Origin: Cyclina sinensis
Taxonomy: Eukaryota > Mollusca > Bivalvia > Venerida > Veneridae
Direction: 5' to 3'
DNA: 64,000 bases
Assembly (NCBI GenBank): GCA_012932295.1
Contig: JAAONU010000018.1
Span: 242,206 to 306,205, forward strand
How positions within the stretch are numbered: position 1 is the stretch's first letter; each line of letters opens with the position of its first letter. This document shows positions 34,689 to 49,200 of this stretch, piece by piece. The notes beneath the pieces are model-generated. The model saw only the letters and a list, made by a program, of their open reading frames with translations, had not been told where the DNA came from and ran no database searches. Made by a program: the position numbers and the translations under genes.

Positions 34689-36570
34689 TTGAATTATTTT
34701 GTCTTCTGTGATAACCTAACGGAAGCCAACATCATGAACGAGCAGTTTAGATCGATGTTTAATAAAAATGAATCTAGGACATCTGTCGGGGACAAAGTGG
34801 CAAGCCCATACCCTTCTTTTGCCAAGATCAACATTACACTAGCTGGAGTTGAAAATTACTCAGGGACCTTTCACACCAGTCCAACTTACCAGACTTGTCG
34901 AAGAGACATTGAGAAAATTTTTGACAGGCGATGTCTTTTTTCCAACATTTTGACAATTATAAAAAAAAATGCCTATAAAATGGGTCAACACAAAATTAAT
35001 TAGGATACTTTCACAAAAACTCACACCTGTGTTCACAAAGTTTTTTCAAGCATCAGTTGATAGTGGAAACATACCAGAAGAATGGAAGACAGCAAAGGTG
35101 CTTCCCATCTTCAAGAAGGGCAAGAAGAATGTACCATCAAACTTCCGTCTAGTTTCTTTAACTTCTGTATTAACCAGCAAAGTCCCGGAACATATAATTT
35201 TTAGTTCAATAATGAAACATCTTGATCTTAACAACATACTAAATGATGCTCAGCATGGCTTCTGCAAATAGAGATCTTATGAATCACAGCTCATACTTAG
35301 TATCCATGATCTTGAGAGGAACATCGTTAACAAGGAACAAACTGATCTGATACTGCTAGATTTTTCAATACCTTTTTACAAGGTCCCCCACTTTTGACTA
35401 CTGTACAAACTTGATTTCTATGGTGTCAGTGGAACTATGCATCACTGACTTCTTGAGTTCTTGGACTCAACAAGTCATCCTTAATGGTACAACCTCAAGC
35501 ACAGTTCCTGTCCTCACAGGAGTTGTTCAGGGAAGTGTGCTATTATTTCTCATATTTATTAAAGACCTGCTTCTCCAAACAGGTGAGAGCTGGTCTCTTT
35601 GCTTACAACTCTGGCTTGTCCCGTAAGATCAAGATCATCAATGATCGATGTCAAAGCACTACAAAAAGACCTTGATAAACTGCAAGAATAGGAATTGGAT
35701 TGGATGATTAATCTACCTGCAAAAGTGCCAGGTTATCCACATCACCCTCCAACAGAATTTCCATACAACATCCATGTACACATTCTAGAATCAGTAGACT
35801 CTGCAAAATACCTCAGCCTCAGTATTCACAAATCTCTGAGTTGGAACAAACAAATTGATTCGACCATGATGAAGAAAGCCAACAGCACAATAGCCTCCAT
35901 CTCCAGAATTACCAGTGCCCGAAAGCAACAAAAGACCTTTGCTACAAGACATTTGTACATCCTGAGTATCGAAGTGTATTCTGTGAAGTGTGCATGACCA
36001 TCAAAGTACCAGCAGTGTGACAGATATACTGCAGAAACTACAGTGGCTAAGTTACTTTACAAGAAAGACAAGCTCTGGAATGCTCTTCCACAAGAAGTTG
36101 TTGACTGCCCCTCCCAGGACATCTTCAGGTTCAGGTTACAGGCCATTCAGCTCTGCTTGATGACTGTACTGCTTTTATCTGCACTGTTAATAGCAGATTG
36201 TAACCTGCACATGATGATCTTGTTTCACCCATGTACAAAGCTCACCTACAGTATGACACTATGCCAGAGATGTACCTGTACCATATGAGGAGGAGAAGAA
36301 AAAGAATGAAATAGATTTTCATAGCAGGCAATGGTGTATTGAAATACTAAAATACTGAAATACAGTGAACAAAAATAAAAGTTTTGTCAATATACTGTTT
36401 TTCTAAAGAAAGAAATGAAATAGAAATATGTATTGGTGTTGAAACAATGCAAATTAAAAAGAATTAGCTGTATTTCAGTATTTCCACACTGGTTTTCATA
36501 AGCATGTCAGATGCACTTGTTATTGTCACTTTTTATCTATCTGCCAATAAAGAGCTTGAACAAAAAGAAA
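34689..36570 (+). pseudogene. Decayed non-LTR retrotransposon reverse transcriptase
   Basis: Successive broken frames match the order of a non-LTR (CR1/Jockey-like) polymerase. First comes EANIMNEQFRSMF, where the RT-proximal domain begins. Then IPEEWKTAKVLPIFKKGKK with NFRLVSLTSVL (RT block 1/2), DAQHGF near the next block, and a degraded TDLILLDFS. Further on are YLSLSIHKSLSWNKQID and LWNALPQEVV from the C-terminal end. Stops and frameshifts at about 35003, 35270 and 35400 onwards leave it inactive. The 3' end is near AATAAAGAGCTTGAACAAAA (about 36546), an A-rich tail. Confidence 0.85.
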
Positions 36571-37111
36571 AGAATATTAAAATTATCATCGTGACATTCT
36601 GTTTCAGATGATTGTTTTCTTTGGGTATTTTTTAAGATTTTATATATATAAAATAATGTATGTAATATTTACCAGTATAAAAATATGGAAACACCAAACA
36701 CTCATGTAAATGTTGGTACAGGTCATTTTTATCATCTATTATTGTAAAATAATCTTAAATTCTCATTAATTATTCCATAAATAACATAGAATATGTACAT
36801 TTAAAGAGTATTTCGGTCTATTTTGGTAATTCCATACACCCGTAGGCAACATGAGATACTCCCCCAAAATATACTTAAATATACCCAGATACTAGTAAAA
36901 CATATTATATGTTCAGTTAATCTCAGCAATGTTAAGTCTGAATTGTAAGTGCAAAAAGTAACATCTTTAAAAATTCATGTTAGTTCAGCTTCAGCAAATA
37001 TAGTACTTTGTCTAATATGAGAATAAATAAGAAGGTCATTGTAATTTCATCATTCAAGTCACCATCAAATGTTATTCAAGTGACTTTTTCATGTTCTTGC
37101 ATTTGTTTTAG
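36571..37111. other. Upstream flank of the DUF5054 gene
   Basis: AT-rich sequence between the retrotransposon tail and the first coding exon. It ends in the acceptor-like GTTTTAG at 37105-37111, so the 5' untranslated region probably lies in an upstream exon that I could not identify. No promoter element is convincing. Confidence 0.45.
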
Positions 37112-37241
37112 ATGTTGCTTTTACTGGCCATAGGAGTTCTTGGTACTAGTGTACTAGCTGGTGAGCCAGGATATACAGTTGAACAAAACATAGATCCAGC
37201 TGACATTAAATATGTACATCTTATCTTTATGAATCATCTTG
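37112..37241 (+). CDS. DUF5054 gene, exon 1 (signal peptide, first motif)
   Basis: The ATG lies directly after an acceptor-like AG. It codes for residues 1-43: the signal peptide and then KYVHLIFMNHL. The donor TTG|GTATGT splits the Asp of the His-x-Asp motif (phase 1). This start is preferred because it gives a clean signal peptide and no upstream in-frame coding is seen. Confidence 0.85.
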
Positions 37242-40200
37242 GTATGTGGCATTTTAATTAATAAATGTCTTTATTTGCATCTACATTTTAGATGTTTATG
37301 ATTTTTCATGTTACCCACATTGTTCATGTCTAATTGAATTTCCTTGTGTACATTCAAACAGGGTTCACATATATTTATTGTTAATATTTTCTAATGTGCA
37401 TATTTACTTCAGGTTGGAAATTAATGTTTATCTGAAACCTGAGTGGCACACATGTCAGTCATTAAGCATTTTTTTCTTTTTTTCAGTCATCCTAAAAGAT
37501 AGTTAGCTATGTACTTTTATTGGCAGAAAAGTACATCAATCAGATATATGCATGTGTGTTCTTTCCATTTCAGATGTAGGTTACTCTTTGCCATCATCTC
37601 TTGGGTATATAGGAAATGTTCTAAACAAATATTTCACAGAGTACTTCCCCCGAGCTGTCAAAGTTGCATTAACTCTTTTTGCACTTGAGTATACAGAGAG
37701 ATTTATTTACACCACACACCCATGGCTTGTCAGTCTATATTTGGATTGTCCACCAAGCTTGATGCTTCCATCTGGCATAAAGCTGCAGGTAATTAATAAT
37801 TTTTGTTACACTTAACAGATATTTTGATACACAAGAGAAGTACCATTTACATAGATTGTTTTTTAGACATAGCTTATGATCACATTATTGTATAAGGTAG
37901 TATGTTTAAAAAAAGAGGTTCAGTAAAAATGCAGGCCATTAGCTGATGCAAATATTCCAATATTTTTGAGAAATCTGATATACACATATAAGAATTTGAA
38001 AACTTATATTTTCCTATATTTTGGATTGTTTTCCTATATTTTTTTCAAGTAATTATTGGAAGTATAGACGAAAAAAATGTTTCATACATGTATGTATTTG
38101 ATGCTGCCTCAAGATATTAATATTAACAGTTTAAAAATGTCTTCTAGCTCGATAAGGCTTTGTCCTTCTTTAGTGTTGACACCTTGATACTTAAAATCTG
38201 CTCCCCCGCCCCTCTCTAACTTTTGTAATGATAAGAGCTTGCTGGTCATATTCTGATAAAAGGGACTTTGTGATGTCACTTGTAATGTATGATTCCCATA
38301 ACTTGATTATACTGTCTAGGAAATTTTTCCTACATAGAATGAGTAAAACAGTCCTTATTTGTTTTTCAGTGCTTGTGCTTTTAAACATCAAGTATTTTAT
38401 CAAATAATATGATCTCCAGTCTATCTAAAATTAGATACAGATTAAAAGAGTCTATCATTGGGTTTGATAGAAGATTGGGAAATCCCAACCTGAGGGTTAC
38501 TGGTTCCGTCGAGGGTTGGGTTTTCCCAACTCGCTATCAAACCCAGTTACTGATTCTTTTTTACAGTTTCATCTCCTTCTTCCCCCACAGGAAAAATAAA
38601 AAGGAGTAAAACCTAACTTGCAAGAAGAAAAGGTGGACAGATGACAGTAATTTTATATTTGGTGACAATAGGCTTCTGAAGTAAGCCAAAGTGCACCACT
38701 TTATCTTATCTATCTGTCTGTCTGTCTGTCTGTGTATATATGTTCATGCCCCCATACTCTGTAGCAAATGGGTCATCATTTCAATATAGCCCCAACTTCT
38801 CTCTCATTTTCAGGTATTGTCTTACAAAAAAATCAGGAGAGAAAATTGATATATACAAGGGTCCTGAAATTTCATACATAGATGCTCTGAAAGCTTCAGA
38901 ATTTATTCTGTTGTGAAACAGCTGTAAACATACATAACACTAAGTATTTTCTGTAATACCAGTATTCTTAACATCATGGAATTCTGATGAGAACCTTTTT
39001 AGAAACTACATATAATACAAACATGTCAACTTGTAATACATGTTTTCGTTGAAGTAAAATGTGAAGGAAAGTAACATTACAACTATTTCTCACAAGAATT
39101 GATAAAACAATTGCAAACATTTTCAGCCAAGTTCAATAATCAATGAAATCCTCCTGGAAGAAAAAGTCAGACTATTATGATCACTGCATTGTCATCATTG
39201 TCATCGTGCAAAAACTTTAATGTAGCCCATTACTCAAACAGTTTAAAAGATATCAGTATGAAACTTTGAACGCTTGGTTATCATGACAAGAGGTAGTTGT
39301 AGCACAAGGGCTATTATTCTGAAAGCTATATTGTTGGAGTTATGTCCCTTTTTTACTTGCAATTTTTTGTCAAAATTGCTTATTAAGTTGAATGATTTCA
39401 AAACTATCAAAGATATGAATATTAAACTTGTAATGCTTGATTATCATGACAAGAGGCAGTTGTAACACAAGGGGCATTATTCTGAAAGCTATATTTTTGG
39501 AGTTATGTGCCTTTTTTACTTGCAATTTTTTGTCAAAATTGCTTCTTAAGTTGAATGATCAAAGGTATCAATATGAACAATATCAACATTTTGACATGAA
39601 AGGTCAGAGGTTTATAGACCTCCTTCAGGATTAGTGCACAAGAGGTTACCATAAGAAATGTCCCCCATTGTCAACATGTAAAACAGACGAAAGTTGGCGC
39701 CGCTCTGTGGAGCTGTTGTTTGTATTTTGTTTTTCTAGTTTTCTCCTAGTTTTTTCGAATGTACTGCTGGAGAGCCTGATAAAACATTAAATGTTGAATA
39801 AATATACGGAATCATATTCTTGCCATGTAAAAAATTGCCTGTTTGACAGGCTATATAAATTAGAAAATCTCTTGTCTCATCCTCTCAGTGGAACATATAT
39901 TCTAGCACTAATTCAAAACCTGGAAAGGTAATACAGGCGAAATCAAACATCTGAATTTTTACATGTGTCTTTAATCCTCGTGAAAGTCAAAATAATATGT
40001 TGCATGTCTCGTGTTAAGTCCTTCAAGGAATTTACCCGTATCACTAGCTAAGGGCTAATTTGGCGCCACTGTGCGGAGCTCTTGATTTAATTATCTCCTC
40101 TCTTCAATTTTTTTTTATATATTGATATTTTATGGTATATTGATAAGATACTGTTGTTTCAACACACAGTTTTGAAAATATTCTTTCTGAATTTGATGAT

Positions 40201-43200
40201 GGCAAATATTTGTGCAATGCCATGTGAAATGTCTAGCATCATCAGTTTGCAGCCTAGGCTGACATCTGTTCTGTGATGCTCTTATATGATGCTCTTATAT
40301 GTTACAAGCTCTATTAAGTGAAACATAATTGTAATCATTACATTCAGTAAAAAAGTAATAAAGTGAATTTTCAGTTACATGTACATGTCTCAGATAGGAT
40401 TTCTTTAATGTAAAATTCCTATACATTCTACTAAATTTTTCCCAAAATTCCTGTTTTTTGGGATATAACATCCTGTGCTTTTTCTATACTTTCTTCTCAT
40501 TTGTAAGATTGCCTGAAAATGGTAACAGTATTGTCAGTTGTATAACAGACAAAACTATGTTTTGAAGAAGTTGCAACAAACTGTACACTGTAGTTATCGA
40601 GAGGGATTAATATAAGTTCCAAGAACTTACTTCCCAATTGATTTAAAAGAAATAAGTTTAAATTAAAATAAACTGTATGCCTCACTATCAGTCAGCAGTT
40701 GTCAGAGTTTAAACCTTAATTAATTTTTGTCAGTATAGAAAAGTCTGAAGTGTATTTTAGTTACTGAAGAAGGGGGCCTGTCTTTGTTATTCATATTATA
40801 TTGACAAAAAAATGGTTATTTAGTTGAAAATTTGCTTTATTTTATATAGAAGATAAAGTACTTTGTGTCAGAACTTTAACTTCAGACTCTACTTACTAAC
40901 ATCTGGCTGTGAGTTCTAAAATGCATAGAACATGAGGAAATTTTTATCTACATGTAGATGACTGTACTAATATAAATTGTTTATTACACAGACAAAAGCA
41001 TAACTATTAGTGTTTTTTTCTAGTGCCCTGATGCTAAGAACAGGTCTGATTTTATATCTGCTGTCAAGCTTGGATTTATAACATGGCATGCTGGACCCAT
41101 GAACATGGAGTTTGAACTGCTTGATGAATCCATGATGGAGTTTGCTATACAGCTGAGTGTAGATCTGGACAAGAGATTTGGTATCAATAGAAAATACAGA
41201 ACTGTCAGTCAAAGAGATGTACCAGGTCTGTATTAAACAGGAAAATGCCATTATAGCATCTTTGAGTCATGTCAATTGTTTGCCTCTTTAAGTTATTTTT
41301 CATGGTGTTCAGAAAGCAGATTATCAGTGGTACAGTTTATGTAATCATAGTATAGGTAATTCAAAAATGATATCTGTTTTTAGCTTCACTGTATGAAGTG
41401 TATGGAGAGCTGTCCAACTCACCCTGGCGTACGTGTCCAGACTTCTGATTTAAGTTTTTGTGCAGTAAAATATTTTTATGCCCCTGCCATGATAATGGCA
41501 AGCAGGTATATAGTGTTTACCCTGTGTGTGTGTGTGTGTTTGTGTGTGGGTGTGGGTGGGCACCTTGGCCGGGCACCTTGTTGAAGATATTAACTTGAAA
41601 CTTCATAGGTGAATAGATCTCGCTGTGGAGTGGTGCACTGCCCAAGAACCATAACTCTCTTTTGCATAATTTTTGAGTTATTGCCCTTTGTAATTTTTCA
41701 TACTTAATTCTTTTCAGAGGCATAACTCTAAAGGTATTGAAGGTTATTGAAGGTATCAACTTGAAACTTCTTCAGTTCATAGGTGAATAGATCTCATTGT
41801 GGGGAGGTGCAGTGTCCAAGAACCATAATACTGTTTCTCACATTTTTTGAGTTATTGCTCTTTGTAATTTTTCATACTTAATTCTTGTCTGGGGCGTAAC
41901 TTGAAAGCTATTGAAGATATTAACTTGAAACTTCATAGGTGAATAGATCTCACTGTGGAGAGGTGCAATGCCCAAGATCCATAACTTTTTTTTGAATAAA
42001 TTTTGAGTTATTGCCCTTTGTAATTTTTATGTCCCTGCCATGAAAATGGTGAGTGGGCATATAGTGTTTACCTGTCCGTGTGTGTGTATGTGTATGTGTG
42101 TGTGTGGGCACATACAACAGATGTTCGTGTCTGGCTCATAACTTTGTTGTGCATGGTTGGATTTCAAAATAATTTGGCAGAAGTGATCATTGTATGAAGT
42201 CAATGTGTTTCATGCAAGAAACATTTAGCTCACTCAAAGGTCAAAGTCACAGTGGACACTTGAAGTTTTGGCTTGTTCCTTTATAGATAAGAGTGAAAAA
42301 GTTGTTTGTGTCCAGCTCATAACTTTGTTGTGCATGGTTGGATTTTGAAATAATTTGGTTTAAGTGATCATCATATGAAATTGATTTGTTGCATGCAAGA
42401 AATATGTTGCTCGTTCAAAGGTCAAGGTCACAGTGGACACAAAATTTTGGCTTATGCCTTATATGGATATAGTGAAAAAGTTGTTTGTGTCCAGCTCATA
42501 ACTTCCTCGTGCATGGTGTGTTTATTATCATATGATGACAACACATCCCCGCCATGATAATTTCTTGTTTCTTGCCCAAAATTTCAACACTTTCAGCATG
42601 CTTATCATGTCATTTTAGTAAGGTAGCAGATGTTGAATATGGAATTATCACACAAGGCAGGTGAGCAACAAAGAACATACATCATAAATTATATTTCCAA
42701 ATGATGTTTCATTTGAAATCGCTTCACCACAATGTGCTCCCTCTGATGTGTTTGCCTTTGGAAATAGAAAAAAGTTGAGCGTGGCCCAAACTCGTGGTGG
42801 CTCTTGTTAAATATATGTTTTGAAGTCATTTCATTGATATTTCGTCTTCAGTCTCACCACTTACTAATGTTTTAGCCCTAGCATTGTCAAGTGTATGTAT
42901 TCTGTAAATGTGTTTACATTCAGGAACAACAAAAGCAGTTATTCCAATTCTGAAGAAGCTTGGTATCTCAGCTTTGTCTATTGGAGTTAATGGAGCAACT
43001 TGCCCAGCTGCTGTACCACCTGTGTTCCTGTGGAAAAATGGGAATGAGTCCCTAATCACACTGTACCATCCAAGTAACTACTGCTCTACTAGGCTTTTAT
43101 TATATTCTTATGTTAAATCCACCAAGTAATATGATATGTATAATTATGTGAAACTTGTACCGGTACTTCTGCTAGTAATGGAAATACAGGTACTGCCAAG

Positions 43201-46200
43201 GATTAGTTCTTCTAGTTGGCAACAGATCAGATCATTTTTTCATAGATTGGCCTTTTTTTTCATCAGATCACATTCCAGTGCTAGCTGAAGGGACCAAAGA
43301 ATAGAGAATAATAAGTTGGTGTCGTGGAAAGTGTACCTGGCAAGGGGTATTTAATTTATCTGGTGAGCTGAGTGTTAATCCAATAGATTTAGGAACAGAG
43401 CCAGATAAACATTTTCCAGCCACGACACCAACCTATTATTCTATTTATCCTATCACTTTCTTTCTTTTGCTTTCTACTGACAAGAAATGAACAAAATGCA
43501 AGTGCCACATCAGTAAAAGTTTGATTAAAAGTAATGTGGCTGATCACATGATCAGGTAACAATGTACAGTCCATTTGCGATGCTATGAATATGCATTGGA
43601 CCCTGTATAATTTTCGTAATACTAATAATAATATTGCATTTTTCATAGAATCGCATTTTTATTCTAACATGTTGTTGATACTATCGTTAACCATCAGTGT
43701 TGTTATGTATTGTTGTCATGATATGTCGAAGTGAATTAAGACTTAAATAATAAAGAAGAACGGAAAATATGAAATTCTCAATCAATACAACATAAATATA
43801 TAAAACAATATACAAATGTACATTGACAATGTTGTAGAGAGGTAGCACTGAATAGATATGCATTCCCTGTTGCCAACATTTCCTATCCAGCTATCCTTCC
43901 GGCTGACCCAGCCCTTTCAATGGATTACTAGGAAATTGTCAATTGATCAAAGTTTGATTCAGCTACTCTCCCAGAAAACCTGGGCCCTTCACTGAATTGC
44001 TCTGAATACTGATATCCATTTACTGACTGAGATAATATTGAAAATTAACTTTTTTTTTGTATTCGTTGTAAGTTATTGCTGATTTAAATTGCTAAATCAA
44101 GAATGTCTATACATCTTGTCCAGATTTTATATTGTTTGAAAATTTTTACATGCTATACTTCAAAAAGTTTTGTGTAACAATCAAACAAACCTGCTTGTTG
44201 TTTGCAGCATATCATGCCACTATTGCTTGGGGCAATAATTGCTTAATAACAGTAACCACAAGGTGATCTGTGCGAACAACAGGTATCACTCAAAGAGGTG
44301 TGAAAACACCTCCCAGACGGCAATTCGCATCTTTATGCCACTGTTAATTACATTTTGGGATCGTGATAACTGTTTGCTCAATTGCATTTTTCGTTAGATT
44401 GTATCTTATTAAATCGCATTTTAAGTTAATTGAATAAAGAATTAAAAATGACGCGAACCTATCACTTTTTTCGTAGTACATCATTATTTCGTTATACTGC
44501 AATTTGTAACAGCGCAATCGGACTGTATTATCATGGTCACATGACCAACTGCTGTAGATAAAGTTGAAAAACTGGTATATGGCACCTGGTGAACAGTTAG
44601 AAATTGTCATTAGTGACAAGATAAATGTTATTAGGTTATTTGAAAACAGAGATATATTTGGATTAATATACATCTGTAAATATCATGAATGGATGAGCAG
44701 ATAGGCAAGTCCAGTATTAAATCTTTTTGGCTATGTATAAGGTATATTTTGTATTGTTCATACCAGTGTTAAATAATCTTTTTATTCTATATCACATTAT
44801 TAACATTTTTTTTTCAAAAAGATTCCTTCATTTTGTATATGAAACAAAAAAAATCTATAACTATTTCTAAAAATAGCAATTCTGAAACACTTGTGATACC
44901 ACACTTCAGTTTGTATTTCATGAAAAAAAAGCATGCAAAGCCAGTATACATGTACTGAATGATCCAATACATGTTTCTATATGCACATACATGCAAATAC
45001 GGGAAAATATTGTACAGTCACATGGTATAAACTGAGCTGATTGCTACAGAACACTGTAGGGTACTGTAACTTTGTTCTATCATAATTTGTAAAGTTGCAT
45101 TTCAACTGTTTGCAAGATGGTTTCAGTGTAAGTGAAAGTACTTGTCTGATTTTACTTACAGGAGGATATCCTAATGAGTATGGTGCAACACCCATGCAGC
45201 CAGGTGGTTTGTCATGGAAGGACTGTGCTATGGTACCTGGCCTCAACCATGCCTTGTGTTTTGCTTTCCGCTCTGACAACCATGGACCACCAGTAGATTA
45301 TAAGGTAAACTGTTTGCTTGAAAAAAAATTGTTCTAAAACATTTCATGTTCATAATCTAGCTCTCATTTGTAATACTGTGACTTTTGATTTATATTTTAA
45401 ATACTTGATGTAGCCTAATTTTAATTGTAGAATTTGGCCTTGATTGGGTGTGATTCCCAGTTTCCTCACAAACATAAAAAGTCAGTCTTTATATGGAAAC
45501 ATTCACTGAATTCAAAATCACATAAATAAATGATTGACACAGGTTTAGTGAACGGGAATATATTTGGAAGCATAAGGAAGTGAAATCCACAAATGTATAT
45601 TGTAGTGCATGTATTATCAGATGAAAATTAATTGATTTTTCTGTAGGCTGTGTTTTTGATAGTTGTCTTATACTTCGCTGAATTATATAGCAAGTTTTCA
45701 AGTTTCATATTTCTTTATCATTACAGGAAGTGTTAACTGTTTATGAGATAGTAAGAACACAGTTTCCAAATGCTCGAATGAATGCCTCAACATTTGAAGA
45801 TTTCATTCAAGAGCTTGTACCATACCAATCCTCATTGCCTGTTGTAACCCAGGAAATAGGAGATGTCTGGATACAAGGGGCTGGATCTGACCCCTTAAAA
45901 ACTGCACTGACCAGAGCTCAGTATAGAGTTAGAGCTGCATGTATCAAAGACGGTATGATCCTTACTTTATTTCTGTTTGTTATATTCCTGACTGTATTAT
46001 AAATATGATTATGTCCTTTATTGATTTTGATAATTTGTATGATGTCAGATAAATCCTTTACCCTTAGAAAATTGATCAGATTTCAAACCTCTAAGAAAAT
46101 TTTTTATTTATTTCTGATAATTTCTGATAATGAATGCTGCCATATAACAAATGTAAATTTATGCATCCAAAAGTTTTGATGAATTGTTGTTTTGAATTTA

Positions 46201-49200
46201 TTTCTTGTGATGTCATTTGTTTATGCACAGCACTGAAGTATGACAGACCATTATCAGAAAAGCTCACTGGTTACAAATGTAAACAAAATCAGTTATTTTA
46301 ACATCCATTAATACCAGAGATGACTCTATATCACACATATTTAAGCAACAAGAAGTAAGATCAGAAATAAGGCATTAGAGTAGTATCTCACAAAACAGTG
46401 AGGCCTGTTTGGATTTTTTTGGACATAATTACCATCTTTATAAGACTTTAGGAAATTAATTTTGTTTTTATTGTTCACTGATGACCTATACAAATCCTTT
46501 CAGGCAGATGTTCACTTGATGATCCTAGAGTGTATAATGCCAGTAGATTTATGCTGAAACTAGCAGAGCACACATGGGGTTCCAATGGGGGAATTGTTGA
46601 TGGCATTCACTGGACGAATAAAGAGTTCTACAAAATGCTTAATGTTCATAGTAAGTAAAATGTTTTCATTTCTTATCAATTTTTACGTGAAACCTGTTTA
46701 TTTGATTAGTGTACCGGTATTTCATTTTTGTCATGGGAGAGAGGGCATGAAACTGAAAAACAATTTTAGTTGGGAAAGAGATATTGAAATGATACTTGGT
46801 ATACATGTAGATGGTTTAAATACACTGGTTGGGATTGCTTTTAGGGTCAGTAGGTTCAAGATTAAAGTCACCAGCTTAGATAAAGGAAAACAGTTTCCAC
46901 TAAGTAACTTTAGTTGGGAGAGAGGTACAGAGATGTTACTTGTTATACACGTAGATGGTTTGAAAACACAGGTTGGGATTGTTTTTAAAGCCAGTAGGTT
47001 CAAGGTCAATGTCAACAGATAACATTAAAGGAAAACAGTTTCTGCTCAATACATGTATCTCTTAGAGGTAAATAAAGAGGTATGAAGAGGTATCAAGATG
47101 ATGCTATATATACCATACTGGTACAATGTAGCTGATGCTGTATATACCATACTGGTAGCTGAGCTGATGCTATATATACCATACTGGTAGCTGATGCTAT
47201 ATATACCATACTGGTAGCTGCTGCTGTATATACCATACTGGTAGCTGAGCTGATGCTATATATACCATACTGGTAGCTGATGCTATATATACCATACTTG
47301 TAGCTGATGCTGTATATACCATACTGGTAGCTGATGCTATATATACCATACTGGTAGCTGATTTGAAGAAAAAGGTTGGTATTGTATTTGGGGTAAGAAT
47401 GGTCAAGGTCATATACTTCATGACAATGCATGATAATTGGGCATGATGGATAGATGAACCCCAAAGTTTTTGGACTCACTGGGTCTTACACTTTCAAAAA
47501 TGTTTCCAATTAATAACTTAAGAACAACTGATTAGATCTCTCAAAACTGTACATGATGGTTAGGCATGATGATAAGATAAACACTATTGATTTTGAGTTC
47601 ATTTGGTCAAAGGTCTAGCTGAGAGATAGCTTTTGATTCTCTGAACTCAGTCTTTTCAAACTTAATAAGTTTGTTGGGCATGATGAGTAAATGAACCCTA
47701 CTGATTTTGGCACAAAGGGTCAAATGTCAAGGTGATAGGGGTCTGCTTTTTAAAAATGGTAACATGGGTAACAGTTTCCAATCAATCTAGCAAGAGCAAT
47801 TGAAGCCAAAACTCTCAAAATTTAAAGAACGATCAGGCATGATAAGTAAATGAATGCTTTTGATTTAGGACTCACTTGATCGAGGTGAAGATTACAAGGG
47901 CCTGCACTTTGAAAAAAGTTTCTGATCTAAAACCTAAGAATTGGACAAACGACCCTCAAAATTTATAAGTTGGTTGAGCATGATGAGAAATGGAATTTAA
48001 TTTTAGGCTTAATGGGTCAAAGGTCTGATCACAAGGCCCTTCTCTTGGAAAATCAGTTTACAAAAACTCATGAATCGATTGTCTTACATTAAAGTTTCTT
48101 GTACCGCACACAATCTTCATACCATGAAATCACATTTTTGTAAAGTCAACCACATTTTGTTAGTCTTCTCCAGAGACAGGTAGATAAAAAAGAAAAACCA
48201 CTAGGTATAACCAGATAAATCAATAATTAAGGCAAAATAGTTGCTGCTCTCTACATCCAAAATATTAAACTATAACGCTTATTGCTTTCTAATCAAACGG
48301 AATCGTTGTGTTACTAGGCCAGGTAATGACCGGAATACACATGAATTCACTTTTATGGCTGCCTCTAGGGATAAGGTGCTAAGGGGGCAAACATTACAAA
48401 TGTCTCTTGTATTTTAGCTCACCTGAGCACTTTGTGCTCATGGTGAGCTTTTAGGATAGCCCTGTGTCTGTTGTGCATCGTCAACTTTTGCTTTAAACAA
48501 TATCTCCTCCTAAACCACTGGGCCAAAGTTGATGAAACTTGCCATGGATGTTTCTTGCATGAAGCTCTTCCAAAGTTGCTCAAAGAAATCAATTCCATGC
48601 ATAACTATGGTTGCCATTGCAACCTAAAGGAAAAACTTGAAAAATCTTCTTGTCTGAAACCACAAGGCCTAGAGCTCAGATATTTGGCATTTAGCACCCT
48701 CTAATGGAACTCTACAAAAATTATTCAAATAATTTCCCTGGGGTCAAAATTGGGCCCACCCCAGGGGTCTCTGGATTTTACATAGACTTTTATAGGAAAA
48801 CTTTAAAATCTTCTTGTCAGAAACCGTAAGGCATAGAGCTTCAATATTTGGTGTGTAGCATTGTCTAGTGGACCTCTACCAAGTTTGTTCAAATCATGGC
48901 CTCTGAGTTAAAAATGGCCCCGCCCCAGGGGTCACTTGTTTTACATAGAGTTATATAGGAAAAACTTTAAAAATCTTCTTGTCAGAAACCGTAAGGCATA
49001 GAGCTTAGATATTTGGTGTGTAGCACTGTCTAGTGGACCTCTACTAAGTTTGTTCAAATCATAGCCACTGGGTCAAAATAGGCCCAGCCCTGGGGGGGGT
49101 CACTTGTTTACATAAAGTTATATAGGAAAAATGTTTTAAAAATCTTCACATAAGAAACCATAAGGCTTAGAGTTAAGGTATTTTGTACGTAGCATTGTCT

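Larger units (their letters stand above)
37789..41023 (+). other. Intron 2 of the DUF5054 gene
   Basis: A 3.2-kb intron. It holds a small hairpin element (38459-38545), a (TCTG)n microsatellite (about 38708-38735) and a tandem repeat at 39190-39717. A fragment at about 39780-40090 has a relative at 63500-63830 (shared ATACAGGCGAAATCAAAC and ATCCTCGTGA). Confidence 0.7.

Noticed and set aside
44344..44673. 109-codon minus-strand frame in intron 4 of the DUF5054 gene
   Set aside because: AT-rich composition, no recognisable motif, no neighbouring splice signals that would build an exon.
47093..47479. Minus-strand frame of 128 codons with YQYGIYSIS repeats
   Set aside because: Translation of the 27/33-bp minisatellite.
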